Shown here piece by piece: positions 30,978-41,519 of a DNA stretch of 64,000 nt. Each line of letters starts with the position of its first letter. The stretch's first letter is position 1. This DNA comes from Odiellus spinosus. Lineage: Eukaryota > Arthropoda > Arachnida > Opiliones > Phalangiidae. The translations under genes and the position numbers were made by a program. Under the pieces are notes generated by a model that worked only from the letters and a program-made list of their open reading frames with translations, was not told the origin of the DNA and made no database searches. The stretch is from positions 13,174,601 through 13,238,600 of the forward strand of contig OY987237.1 of the NCBI GenBank assembly GCA_963920705.1, in the 5' to 3' direction.

Positions 30978-33832
30978 CAGGGTGACCACTTTTCCTATAT
31001 TTCCTATTTTTTCCTATATTTTCACCTCCTTCCTATTTTCTCCTATAATTTAATGGCAATTCCTATAATCTCCTATATTTCTACACAAAATCTCTAGTTA
31101 AGGGTAAAGTTCTGAACCATACAGTCAGCTGTGGCGGTATAAGATTATTTTAGCTTAACTGTACATTTTACAGTTAAAATAGTCTGTAAAATTCCATACT
31201 ATTTAAGCAATTGGGTCATATTAATACCACGTTTAAACCGGTGGCGAGAGTTGTGACGCAATAATAAACATGGTTCCTACTTTTAATTAATTATTTTCCT
31301 ATTTTATCATATATTTTACACTTATTTCTTCCTATATTTTCCTATATTTCGCAAATAAATTTCCTATATAGGATTTTCAAATTTTCAGTGGTCACCCTGC
31401 CCTTGTCTTAACACTTTTCCCTTGTCTTACCACTTTTCCCTTGTCATACCACTTTTTCCCTTGTCTTACCACTTTTCCCTTGTCTTACCACTTTTTCCCC
31501 TGTCTTACCACTTTTTCCCCTGTCTTACCACTTTTTCCCTGTCTTACCACTTTTTCCCCTGTCTTACCACTTTTTCCCCTGTCTTACCACTTTTTCCCCT
31601 GTCTTACCACTTTTTCCCCTGTCTTACCACTTTTTCCCCTGTCTTACCCCTTTTTCCCTTGTCTTACCACTTTTTCCCCTGTCTTACCACTTTTTCCCCT
31701 GTCTTACCACTTTTTCCCCTGTCTTACCACTTTTTTCCCTGTCTTACCACTTTTTCCCCTGTCTTACCACTTTTTCCCCTGTCTTACCACTTTTTCCCCT
31801 GTCTTATACCACTTTTTCCCCTGTCTTATACCACTTTTTCCCTTGTCTTACCACTTTTTCCCCTGTCTTACCACTTTTTTCCCTGTCTTACCCCTTTTTC
31901 CCTTGTCTTACCACTTTTTCCCCTGTCTTACCACTTTTTCCCCTGTCTTACCACTTTTTCCCCTGTCTTACCACTTTTTCCCCTGTCTTACCACTTTTTC
32001 CCCTGTCTTACCACTTTTTCCCCTGTCTTACCACTTTTTCCCCTGTCTTACCACTTTTTCCCCTGTCTTACCACTTTTTCCCCTGTCTTACCACTTTTTC
32101 CCCTGTCTTACCACTTTTTCCCCTGTCTTACCACTTTTTCCCCTGTCTTATACCACTTTTTCCCCTGTCTTATACCACTTTTTCCCTTGTCTTACCACTT
32201 TTTCCCCTGTCTTACCACTTTTTTCCCTGTCTTACCCCTTTTTCCCTTGTCTTACCACTTTTTCCCCTGTCTTACCACTTTTTCCCCTGTCTTACCACTT
32301 TTTCCCCTGTCTTACCACTTTTTCCCTTGTCTTACCACTTTTTCCCCTGTCTTACCACTTTTTCCCCTGTCTTACCACTTTTTCCCCTGTCTTACCACTT
32401 TTTCCCCTGTCTTACCACTTTTTCCCCTGTCTTACCACTTTTTCCCCTGTCTTACCACTTTTTCCCCTGTCTTATACCACTTTTTCCCCTGTCTTACCAC
32501 TTTTTCCCCTGTCTTACCACTTTTTCCCCTGTCTTACCACTTTTTCCCCTGTCTTACCACTTTTTCCCCTGTCTTACCACTTTTTCCCTGTCTTACCACT
32601 TTTTCCCCTGTCTTACCACTTTTTCCCCTGTCTTACCACTTTTTCCCCTGTCTTACCACTTTTTCCCCTGTCTTACCACTTTTTCCCCTGTCTTATACCT
32701 CTTTTTCCCCTGTCTTATACCACTTTTTCCCTTGTCTTACCACTTTTTCCCCTGTCTTACCACTTTTTCCCCTGTCTTACCACTTTTTCCCCTGTCTTAT
32801 ACCACTTTTTCCCCTGTCTTATACCACTTTTTCCCTTGTCTTACCACTTTTTCCCCTGTCTTTCCACTTTTTTCCCTGTCTTACCCCTTTTTCCCTTGTC
32901 TTACCACTTTTTCCCCTGTCTTACCACTTTTTCCCCTGTCTTACCACTTTTTCCCCTGTCTTACCACTTTTTCCCTTGTCTTACCACTTTTTCCCCTGTC
33001 TTACCACTTTTTCCCCTGTCTTACCACTTTTTCCCCTGTCTTACCACTTTTTCCCCTGTCTTACCACTTTTTCCCCACTCTTACCACTTTTTCCCCTGTC
33101 TTACCACTTTTTCCCCTGTCTTACCACTTTTTCCCCTGTCTTACCACTTTTTCCCCTGTCTTACCACTTTTTCCCCTGTCTTACCACTTTTTCCCCTGTC
33201 TTATACCACTTTTTCCCTTGTCTTACCACTTTTTCCCTTGTCTTACCACTTTTTCCCTTGTCTTACCACTTTTTCCCTTGCATTACCACTTTTTCCCTGT
33301 CTTACCACTTTTTCCCTGTCTTACCACTTTTTCCCCTGTCTTACCACTTTTCCCTTGTCTTACCACTTTTCCCTTGCAGGGTGACCACTTTTCCTATATT
33401 TCCTATTTTTTCCTATATTTTCACCTCCTTCCTATTTTCTCCTATAATTTAATGGCAATTCCTATAATCTCCTATATTTCTACACAAAATCTCTAGTTAA
33501 GGGTAAAGTTCTGAACCATACTGTCAGCTATGGCTGTATAAGATTATTTTAGCTTAACTGTACATTTTCCAGTTAAAATAGTCTGTAACATTCCATACTA
33601 TTTAAGGAATTGGGTCACCACGTTTAAACCGGTGGAGAGAGTTGTGACGCAATAATAAACATGGTTCCTAATTTTAATTAATTATTTTCCTATTTTATCA
33701 TATATTTTACACTTATTTCTTCCTATTTCATCCTATATTTTACATAAAATTCGTCATATATTTTCCTATATTTCGCAAAGAAATTTCCTATATTTCCTAT
33801 ATAGGATTTTCAAATTTTCAGTGGTCACCCTG
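30978..33832. mobile_element. Composite: two family C copies flanking a 20-bp satellite (outer TSD TGTAGG)
   Basis: A complete C element (30978-31399) and a second complete C element in the same orientation (33377-33832) enclose the satellite. The only matching outside duplication is at the outermost ends: TGTAGG at 30972-30977 and 33833-33838. Both inner junctions carry CCCTTG. The simplest reading is that the whole 2.85-kb block behaves as one unit, or arose by duplication inside one insertion. Confidence 0.75.
31400..33376. repeat. 20-bp minisatellite with duplicated blocks
   Basis: The unit is CTTACCACTTTTTCCCCTGT, nearly 100 copies. Variants CTTATACCAC (22 bp), CTTACCCC and TTTTTTCCC mark blocks of about 100 bp that recur near 31800, 32150 and 32800, so larger segments were duplicated as well. 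Three overlapping open frames of up to 676 codons are by-products of the repeat. Confidence 0.95.
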
Positions 33833-34912
33833 TGTAGGATTTGATATGGATGAAGTACTTTTACGAAAAAGACGGAGCGAAAGCGACCCTCTTGCCAGAA
33901 CCATAGTCTAAGATATTTATTTTAAAAAATTCTAAAAATGGGGATTATTACAATCGTTTTTAACGATCTTTCCAAAAATGTTACTCAATTTTCATTTAGA
34001 GTTCTCAAAAAATAGGTGACAGCTTCGCTTCAATCAAATACGAAATTCTAGTTAATTTTCTCTATAAATTCCGTTACTAAGTTTATTTCTGTTCCCTGAT
34101 GGTAGCGAAATAAATAAGAGTAGTGAATACGTCCAGATGGGCGTGGTCATTTATTTCAAATAGTATATGTTCGTAATTTTCCAAAAATATTGGTCTCTAT
34201 ATTTCCTGGAATTTCTCCCTTATCGCGTTGAGTCCTTACCTTACTCCATTACTAATTAGATTTAAAGCAATTTACCGAGAATTTCAACTATAGTTGACAT
34301 AATCTTTCATCAAGCGAAATAATTGAAATTTTACGAGTATCTTAACTAATTCTTATAATTTTAGTTAACGAGTTTTGGGCCTCTTGGGCAGATTCAAAAA
34401 TTCAAACTTATTGTAAAGTTTCTAAATACGTCGCAAATTATATCAATCATCAATAATTTGATTATTTAAAGGGAGACTGACGTTGATTGCCCTATGGTGA
34501 TGCAGTTTCTAAATAACTCTTTGCTGCCTTTGAAATACTTTTATTGTACTTAATTTCAGTGAAATTAACGTTTAAAATTAGGATTTAAACTGTCCGTCAT
34601 ATTTGTTAATATACCAAACGGAGGCCAGCCAAGAATTTTTCTTTGGGAAAGTCAGGCTACGAGTTATGATTTCCTTTGAAATGAGGATGCCTTTATTTCA
34701 CACTTTTCTGGGTTTCCCCGCTAACCATTTATTATTAAAATTATATCAGATTATGCTTAACGCAATTTGACACAGCTGCGTATGTTTCTTACAATTTATT
34801 CGCGTAAGAAATTTTGTTTTTAATTTTATTAATTCGTAAATATTTTACCTTAAAATTTCATATTTTTGTTTCATAAAATTTTCTTGACTTATTGCTACCA
34901 TAATTCAACTTT
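33833..34912. other. Intergenic, no gene assigned
   Basis: Nothing convincing on either strand. A TTAAAGGGAGACTGACG fragment at about 34467 may be an old TTAA-type end. Confidence 0.4.
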
Positions 34913-34985
34913 TTAAAGGGAGAATGTAACCTAACAACAAGGGTTTTTTTTTTTTTTTTTTCGATTCCTTATCGTTTAAATAAGC
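34913..34985. mobile_element. T4-A solo left end
   Basis: TTAA, AGGGAGAATGTAACCTAAC, a T run, then CGATTCCTTATCGTTTAAAT. It runs directly into family F sequence. Confidence 0.65.
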
Positions 34986-35175
34986 CTAAATCGATTTATC
35001 CTAGCTTCATCTATCGGTTGTTGAAACCGAATCGATATGGAACTTGTTCCCGAAGTAGTTTCAAAAAATCAAATCAAATCGATTCGAAAAAAAGACGGTT
35101 TCCTGTTCACACGACTCTAGCGAATCGTTTTGAAACTGTTTAAATCGATTCCAAGGCCTAGTATGAACGCGGCTC
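34986..35175. mobile_element. Family F right half
   Basis: ATCGGTTGTTGAAACCGAATCG through CACACGACTCTAGCG to CCTAGTATGAACGCGGC. This is the uninterrupted form of the region split by D7-E at 4030, so it serves as an empty-site reference (ACTCTAGCGAA). Confidence 0.65.
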
Positions 35176-35596
35176 TGGTAAATTTACTTGCCATGACAAC
35201 AAATTTGGTCATATATGACACCGTTGCAACAAATGTTTAAATTACCTGATCCATATTCAAAAACGCAAATTTGATCCAAAGTCGTGTCATCCTAATATTT
35301 TGAATGTTTTCATTTAGGTTTATAGATTCCCTGACTTTTCCAGGTTTTTAAAGACAATAATTAACCTTTCCTGAGATTTCGTCCATGCCAATAACTTTAA
35401 GAATAATAAGCCGGACAAATAACAATGTCAAGCTGATGCTAGATGTTACAAGTTTAGAAGGGACATAAATTTGCCCGTAAAAGCCAGTTTCCCGTTAAAA
35501 TTTGGGTCATTCTAAAGTTGTAGACGAGAATAAAGATTCGGGAGTGGGCGTTTCTAGCACGTGGGTTAAGTGAAAGATGATCGGAATAATCATTTT
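35176..35596. other. Spacer
   Basis: Contains a family H fragment (TTCCCTGACTTTTCCAGG, about 35328-35346). No gene is seen. Confidence 0.4.
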
Positions 35597-35728
35597 TCAA
35601 AAATATTTTCTTTTTCTCTTTTTAAGAATTGGCTCTAGCTGCCAACTAGTACAAACTTTGAAATCGTGCCGAAAATCTTTGATCCATTGTTGAAGTACTT
35701 GGGCCCGGTCTAAGCTTTCTCGTAACAT
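35597..35728 (-). CDS. Unrecognised 43-codon ORF or terminal exon
   Basis: After a possible acceptor (CTTGGCAG) the minus strand reads MLRESLDRAQVLQQWIKDFR, then a Cys/Trp-containing stretch and a basic end (LKKRKRKYF, stop). Composition and codon mix look protein-coding and the region is not in any repeat I can see. No upstream exon was found between 35740 and 36500. It may be a last exon, a pseudogene piece or chance. Confidence 0.25.
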   Translation of the reverse strand: MLRESLDRAQVLQQWIKDFRHDFKVCTSWQLEPILKKRKRKYF

Positions 35729-36249
35729 CTGCCAAGACTATTCGTTATACTTTAAGACTAAGAGCTAGAAGTGGTCCCAGACTGACCCCACCCCAAATGC
35801 GGACCCCTCTCCATACCCTCTTCCGATTACCAACATTGATTTTGGCAATTCTTGGATCCCCGGGCCTAGGGTGAACAAAGCGCGCAGAAACACCGCGGTA
35901 AACCATTCGTTTGTTGAAAGTTAGCTGTCAAAGAACGCCGAATGTTCGTCCCACTTTGAATAATCCGCGGTAAATAGGCGCGATTCAATAGATTCTAATT
36001 AGAATTATGTTTGTAGGCCTATTCTAATATCAAACGATTTAATTTTCGCGTTTGTAATTAGAAGTATAGGGGTAATAGCTTTATTACGCGTTGTCAATTC
36101 AAAGTGATATCTACTTCGGGTCACCTCGAGTAATAATCTCGGTATAGAATTTCAAAGCTTATATAATTCTGGACGGCAGTAATTAAAATGCCAGTCCCAG
36201 GAATTTTTGAAGCCTAGTGAGTGGTCATTTTTCCTGGCAGCATTCAATA
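35729..36249. other. Spacer
   Basis: A GC-richer patch around 35780-35880 (CCCCGGGCCTAGG). No gene is seen. Confidence 0.35.
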
Positions 36250-36505
36250 TTTATAGGTCAGGTTTCGAATTTTCGTCGGCGTTTGACGTCTTAGGTCTTG
36301 CACATAAAACGCCGTCCTATTATTCTAATATTAGGACATTATAAGCGCTATTAAATCCTGGATTAATATGGTTGACCTTTACTTTTATTCAAACACCAAA
36401 CTTGTCTAACAATTGTTTGAAAACTCTCAAATACGTTTTATGGCATGGTGATTCCGAAAATAATTTCAAAAGCTATTCCATTGTTAGTTCCACGTTTCCC
36501 TTTAA
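36250..36505. mobile_element. T4-L copy, left end missing
   Basis: GTCGGCGTTTGACGTC / ACGCCGTCCTATTATTC hairpin, then GGTGATTCCGAAAATAAT, AAAGCTATTCCATTG and a final CCCTTTAA. Matches 24807 and 40510. Confidence 0.6.
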
Positions 36506-36531
36506 TATTTGTTTATAATTTTATTTACTAC

Positions 36532-36868
36532 CAGAAGCCGATGAAACCCTCCTTTGAAGTCTACTACTCCAATGTTCCATATAGCGCTCCTCTCTGTATG
36601 GGTAAAATTCCCAATTTTACGAGTTAGAAGGGGTCCTACTTCATCCCCCCTGTCTACGGAAAATTGGAAATTCTCTCTCTCCACAAACGACGACGTTTTT
36701 TTGACGAACTCCGAGGCTGCTAGAGATATTCAATCGACGAACTCCCGCTCCGAAAACATCTACCGTTAGGAGGCGTACGAATCGCGCCTTTTGAGAATAA
36801 CCCATACAGAGAGGGGTAGACAAGACCCGGGAGTAATAGACTTCAAAGGAGGGTTTCATCGGCTTCTG
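36532..36868. mobile_element. D7-B MITE (7-bp TSD TTACTAC)
   Basis: 337 bp with TTACTAC at 36525-36531 and 36869-36875. Confidence 0.92.
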
Positions 36869-36993
36869 TTACTACCCAAGTGGATAATAACCTATATAAA
36901 ACTATATTGAATCTACGACGGTTATTAAACTTCAATCTAATTATGGGAAATTGAATCAATTAAGGCTTTTTTCCGACAAGTTGAATTAAATAT

Positions 36994-37405
36994 TCAAATA
37001 CACGAAACGTTAATAGGCTTAGTGTCAAAACAAAGATTGGGATCTTGGAGAAAGAAATAGGAATAGAAAATCACTCCTTTCTCGTTGACAAACGCTTGTT
37101 TAGAGTATATGTTTTTGTTAAGCAGATTTTTCTCCTCTCCATCCATATCTTGTTTGTACCAACAAATCTTTCGAGACTTAAGGGAAACATCAAATATTTC
37201 CCATTTGTTAGCTCTTTGTATAATCGTCAACCTAACCGGCGACCACAACCAAAGGCGTAGCCCCGTTCTAAGCCTGTGGCCAAAGTACCTTTCTTACCCT
37301 GATAATTTCATATTATTTATTACGGAAAATTGCGGCGCATCTATAAAACATTTTGATGTATTTGTACAAAAATGAACAAACTTGAAAAGTGTATCTCGTC
37401 TTACT
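36994..37405 (-). CDS. Partial unrecognised gene: two phase-matched exons
   Basis: Exon 37298-37405 follows an acceptor (CATTATAG after a pyrimidine-rich run) and encodes VRRDTLFKFVHFCTNTSKCF, then IDAPQFSVINNMKLS. It ends GG|GTAAGA. The next exon starts after GGTTAG at 37231 and continues in phase as LTIIQRANKWEIFDVSLKS, then CWYKQDMDGEEKNLLNKN, YSKQAFVNEKGVIFYSYFFL and QDPNLCFDTKPINVSCI, then a stop at 36994. The 113 joined residues are protein-like with four or five Cys and an N-T-S sequon, which suits an extracellular domain. The first exon, any 5' exons and a poly(A) signal were not found. I do not recognise the family. It could also be a decayed gene copy. Confidence 0.4.
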
Positions 37406-38433
37406 CTATAATGTATAGATTGCGAATGGATAGTGAAAGTGAAATGAATATTGTTGTAGAAATATTTACCGCGGCAGTAAAAGTAAATCAAAGATTATAA
37501 TAACAATAATAACACAGGCTATTATATATATGCTTTAAGTTTACAAAAAGGCGTATTACGATTGGTACGTGGTTCTGAAAGTTTTGTCGTCAGAACTTTA
37601 GCCCGAGGAGAAATATCACTAACTTCGCGTTTCATCATCCCTTTAAAGTACCTTTTTTTTAAAGGTTACTTTTAGGACCGGAAAAATTGACAAAAACTAA
37701 GCTACGTAAATTTATTTATGACTTTTTTCTCTCGGGCTATGAATCTATATGATCAAAATGGTAAGTTATAAATTATAAAAGATGAATATAAACCTTTTAG
37801 GCCTAAAGCTAGTAACATTTTCATTCGGGCCTCGTCTTTCAAAAAGGTTAAAAATGCAAGCGAGTTTAATTTTAAAATGCACCCACATTTAGATAAAATA
37901 TTATAAATTGAGCAAGATGAACGACACGCCGATATTTTGAAATTTTATGTTAAAACTACCTTTTTTTTTTTGAGATAATGAGGCAAAGTCTTTGGAAGTT
38001 TTCTGAGATACTATGTAGATCATTTTTTCCATAGTGCCAGAACGCGCTAGAATCAATTGTAGGCTCTATATTAGCCACGTGACCATAGTGATGACGTAGT
38101 ATTGCTGGGAATTTTTTTTTATAAATTGTGGAAATGAATATATATATTTATACATATATATATATTTTACTGTCGCGGTAATGTTTTTGGAATAGTTTTT
38201 TAACGATGTTTACGAAAATACAAATCAATTTCCATTTGGAGCTCATGAATAATCCATGACAGCCTCACTTTAATATTTTAATTTTCATTTTTTTTGTTCA
38301 ATTAACTGCAGCCCTTTATTAATATTTCTTCTAATTACCTAATTTAAGATCGAATAATAGGATTTTTTTTGTACCATCTTTCTTGGTAAAATTTCGATAT
38401 AATTTTTCTTATTTCGAGTTAGTTGTTTCAGAT
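37406..38433. other. Intergenic with pieces of older elements
   Basis: A 37555-37610 segment is shared (inverted) with 28320-28365. A block from 38030 to 38275 (TGTAGGCTCTATATTAGCC, GATGACGTAGTATTG, ATGACAGCCTCACTTTAA) is shared with T4-Q at 62801 and with about 58790-58850. No gene is seen. Confidence 0.45.
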
Positions 38434-38863
38434 TTAAAGGGAGAATGCAACCTAACAACAAGTGATTTTTTTATCGATTCCTTATCGTTTAAATTGGCCT
38501 AATCCACGGATAAAAAGTTTAAAAAACAAATATTAAACTAGAAATAAATATGAAACTTACCAGGAAAATAGGTTTAGGTGGATTTATGGACATTCTGAAT
38601 GGCCTCCGTGTAAGGTCTAGCGACCAATGAGCGAAGGCCCGTCGTTCACGAGATTTACAATCGCGTTCGATTGGTCGCTAGACTTTATACGCGAGGAAAT
38701 CAAGATCTCCATGAATCCCGCTAAGCCTATTTTCCGGGTAAGTTTTAAATTTATTTCTAGTTTAATATTTGTTTTGTAATTTTTTAAATCGTTGGATTAG
38801 GCCTGTTTAAATGATAAGGAATCGATAAAAAATCACTCTTTGTTCGGTTGCATTCTCCCTTGA
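38434..38863. mobile_element. T4-A MITE, full copy
   Basis: TTAA, AGGGAGAATGCAACCTAAC at the left and GGTTGCATTCTCCCT followed by TTGA at the right. The GATTTATGGACATTCTG / AGATCTCCATGAATCCCGC inner pair is present. Confidence 0.8.
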
Positions 38864-39544
38864 AGACAAAACTTGCGAAATAATGAGGTGGATCAATAGA
38901 AAAGCGATGCACCTGCCAATGACGGCTTAACCCAATTTTTCTTTTAAAAGATCTTTAATCACTAGCACGTAATCCCGGTTAATACGTCGCGAAATCCATC
39001 AGCATAATCTTATAGAAAATATCCGAGATTTATATAAAAGCGACGGCTTAAGAAATTGTACTTGGGGATTAACTCGTACGTTATTTATAACAAAAATGAA
39101 AAAATCTGTCTTTATTTACATCACAAATAGTCTCCGCGCGTATTAAACGAGGCGTACATAAGCTTAAATCTTTGTAGAAATAACCGGAAGCTAAGAATGG
39201 ATATAAGTTAACATCGGAGTATTTTTGAGATCGCGAGAATTTTGGTTGGAAAATTTTTCTTTTTCATTTTATTTTATTTAAAATCGTCATCCATTCGAAA
39301 AACATTACAGTTTAAATGTTTTACTTTGGGAGAATTTAAATGACGTCACAAAGTGATGACATTTTGGTACCGTTTGCTTCGTTTTTCCCGTTCGTTATAT
39401 ATTTTTAATACTGGTTCAAACCAACAGAAGCTGATCGTATTCGAAGCTTTTATTTTACTTTTTCTCGTATGTACCATGGCACCGAGGGGGCTGTCACTTG
39501 AGAAACTCAGTGTACTAGTGGGAGGGAACTAGCGCAAATTCGTC
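38864..39544. other. Spacer with an isolated TATA-like box
   Basis: TTTATATAAAAGCG at about 39030 looks like a TATA box, and a 16-codon ORF starts at about 39096. No gene follows, so no promoter is called. Confidence 0.35.
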
Positions 39545-39850
39545 AGAAAGTTACAAGAACTATCAGGAACTTACCCGAACTCTCATAAATTTTATGAAAA
39601 ATCTCGTAAGTTTTTGAGATCTCTGGGGAATTCTTGGGAACTATCCCAAACTCTTCTGAACTCTCGAGAACTCTCCCAAACTCTCGAGAACTCCCACGAA
39701 CTGAACTCGCGAGAATTCTCTCGAATTCGGAAGAACAGGCACGAACTCTTTCGAATTCGGGAGAACTCTTAGAAATTTGGGAGAACTCGAAGCAAATTGG
39801 AACGAATTCGAAGAACTCGCGTGAACTCTGGCGAACTCATCAAAATTCGA
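39545..39850. repeat. Degenerate short repeat GAACTCTCGAGAACTC
   Basis: GAACTCTC, GAGAACTC and CGAATTCG motifs recur many times with heavy decay. Weakly open in both strands. No function assigned. Confidence 0.65.
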
Positions 39851-40004
39851 ACTCATTTGTACACAAAAAAACCAAGTGTCTATCCCCTCTCATGACACCC
39901 ACCGACCGGATGTAAAAAGCTTTTTACGCTTGACACGTAGGGAGTGACGTAGCCAATGACGTTAAAGCGACGAGTGTGACTGTTTCTCTTAAAGATTCGT
40001 TCAC

Positions 40005-40445
40005 ACTATAGTTTAGGTCACATCACGCTAACGTATATCCCAATTGATTTTAATCTATAAAATGAAACCGATACATTTAAATCCCTCGGAGTCGCTTTAA
40101 ACTCGCCATCTGTTGAGGTATCATCTTCATAAATCGATTTATTATAGTTTCATCTTTAGATTGTTGAAGCAGAATCGATTTGAAATTAGTTTTCGAAGCA
40201 GTTTCGAGAAACAATTATAGTTTACAAAGAAACCCAGAATTATAATTTAATTTTGAACATTAAAATCTAATTTAAATATAGGTATTAGTAAATTACAAAA
40301 TGAGGATCTTAAAAATAAAATTTAAGTTCAGTTTCAATATCCATTTAAAGATAATATTTCCTAATTTAATGTACTCTAAATTTTATGGCGGAAGACGACA
40401 TTGCGAACTAGAAATCTTTATCCGAGTGTGAACAATGCCCAATTA
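40005..40445. mobile_element. Family F copy, degraded
   Basis: CGTTCACACTATAGTTTAGG at the left, CAATTGATTTTAATC, GGATTGTTGAAG-like core, and a possible right end CCGAGTGTGAAC at about 40422. The interior after 40215 has diverged. Confidence 0.5.
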
Positions 40446-40509
40446 GAAACAACGTGAACCGGGCACACGCCCACCTTAAAAGCGTGGGTTAAATAAATAC
40501 AGAAAAGGG

Positions 40510-41145
40510 TTAAAGGGAAACTTCGAGTCAAAAATAGAACAGCTTTTGAATTTATTTTCGGAATCACCGTGTTAATCACTGGTGTTTAAATTAATTTCAG
40601 AAGTTTGGTAAAATTCGAAAAAAAAAAAAAGTAAATATAAATTCGGGCCAATCATATTATTTCAGTTTCAACAGCGCTTGTAATGTCCTAACGTTAAAAG
40701 AATAGGCCGGCGTTTGACGCCTAAAACCTTGGTCATCAAACGCCGGCATATACTTTTAATGTTAGGGCCTTAAAAGCTTGTAAAGCAACTTCCAGGGGCT
40801 ACGGCCATTGGGGTACAAATATAATGATGAATTATCACAGTAGATGGCGCGCTTGCGCCTTACTCTATCTCTCGCTCTCGTACCTATCCACTTATTACAC
40901 CCGTTGCAATGGGAAACGCGTTGAGTCTCGAAGCGCGAGGTGACGGGTTACCGCCTAGTTTGTCTCTCTTCAAAGCTTAGCCAATCAGAATAGGATCAGA
41001 ATGGGAACTACGATAGCGACATCTCTTAACAGATCGGCGCGTAAAGAGTGTACTCCAATGGTTCGCTGCCCCTGCAAGTTCCTCTTCAATTTCGAATTCG
41101 TTTATTCAAAAGCTGTTTCATTTCTAGCTCAAATTTTCCCTTTAA
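40510..41145. mobile_element. T4-L MITE, full copy
   Basis: TTAA at both ends. The left end AAGGGAAACTTCGAGTC..AACAGCTTTTGAATT mirrors the right end ATTCAAAAGCTG..TCTAGCTC..TTTTCCCTT. The inner hairpin AGGCCGGCGTTTGACGCC / ATCAAACGCCGGC is present, and a GC-richer cargo lies between 40800 and 41050. Confidence 0.75.
40836..40852 (+). promoter_or_regulatory. CTCF-like core motif inside T4-L
   Basis: CACAGTAGATGGCGCGC contains the AGATGGCGC core found in animal CTCF sites. It sits within the transposon interior. A match by motif only. Confidence 0.3.
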
Positions 41146-41519
41146 CAAATTATATATCAAATGTAAGGAATGAAATCTCGCGGAAATAGTTTTTTTGTGA
41201 TTTTTGCCGAGTTCCCGAAGATCAATCCCTTTTATTGTACCGGGGTTGGAAAAACAAACAGCTGGATTTAACGGGATCCTTTAAAAGTCACCTACACTGA
41301 AACCAAGTTCTGAAACTAAAAGCCCAATAAAAGAGTTGTTGACACGTTACGAACGAGAGAGACACGTTTTTCAGATTGAATAAAATAAAAAAACAAAAAT
41401 ACGAAAAATAGTGGGAGCAAAAATGCCAATATATTTTTGGATAAATAATAAGTAATATTGAAATTGAGAAATCACCACTCTTTAAGGGAACGTGTGTCGC
41501 TTAACTTTAGTGATAGATT
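41146..41519. other. Spacer
   Basis: No gene or repeat recognised. Confidence 0.4.

Noticed and set aside
31400-33376. CRISPR-like array
   Set aside because: Repeats are directly tandem with no unique spacers, and the genome is eukaryotic.
31422-33496. Overlapping frames of 389-676 codons
   Set aside because: They are produced by the 20-bp satellite; three frames cycle through the same peptide.
39600-39850. Heat-shock-element-like GAA/TTC clusters
   Set aside because: Spacing does not fit the nGAAnnTTCn pattern; it is a degenerate short repeat.
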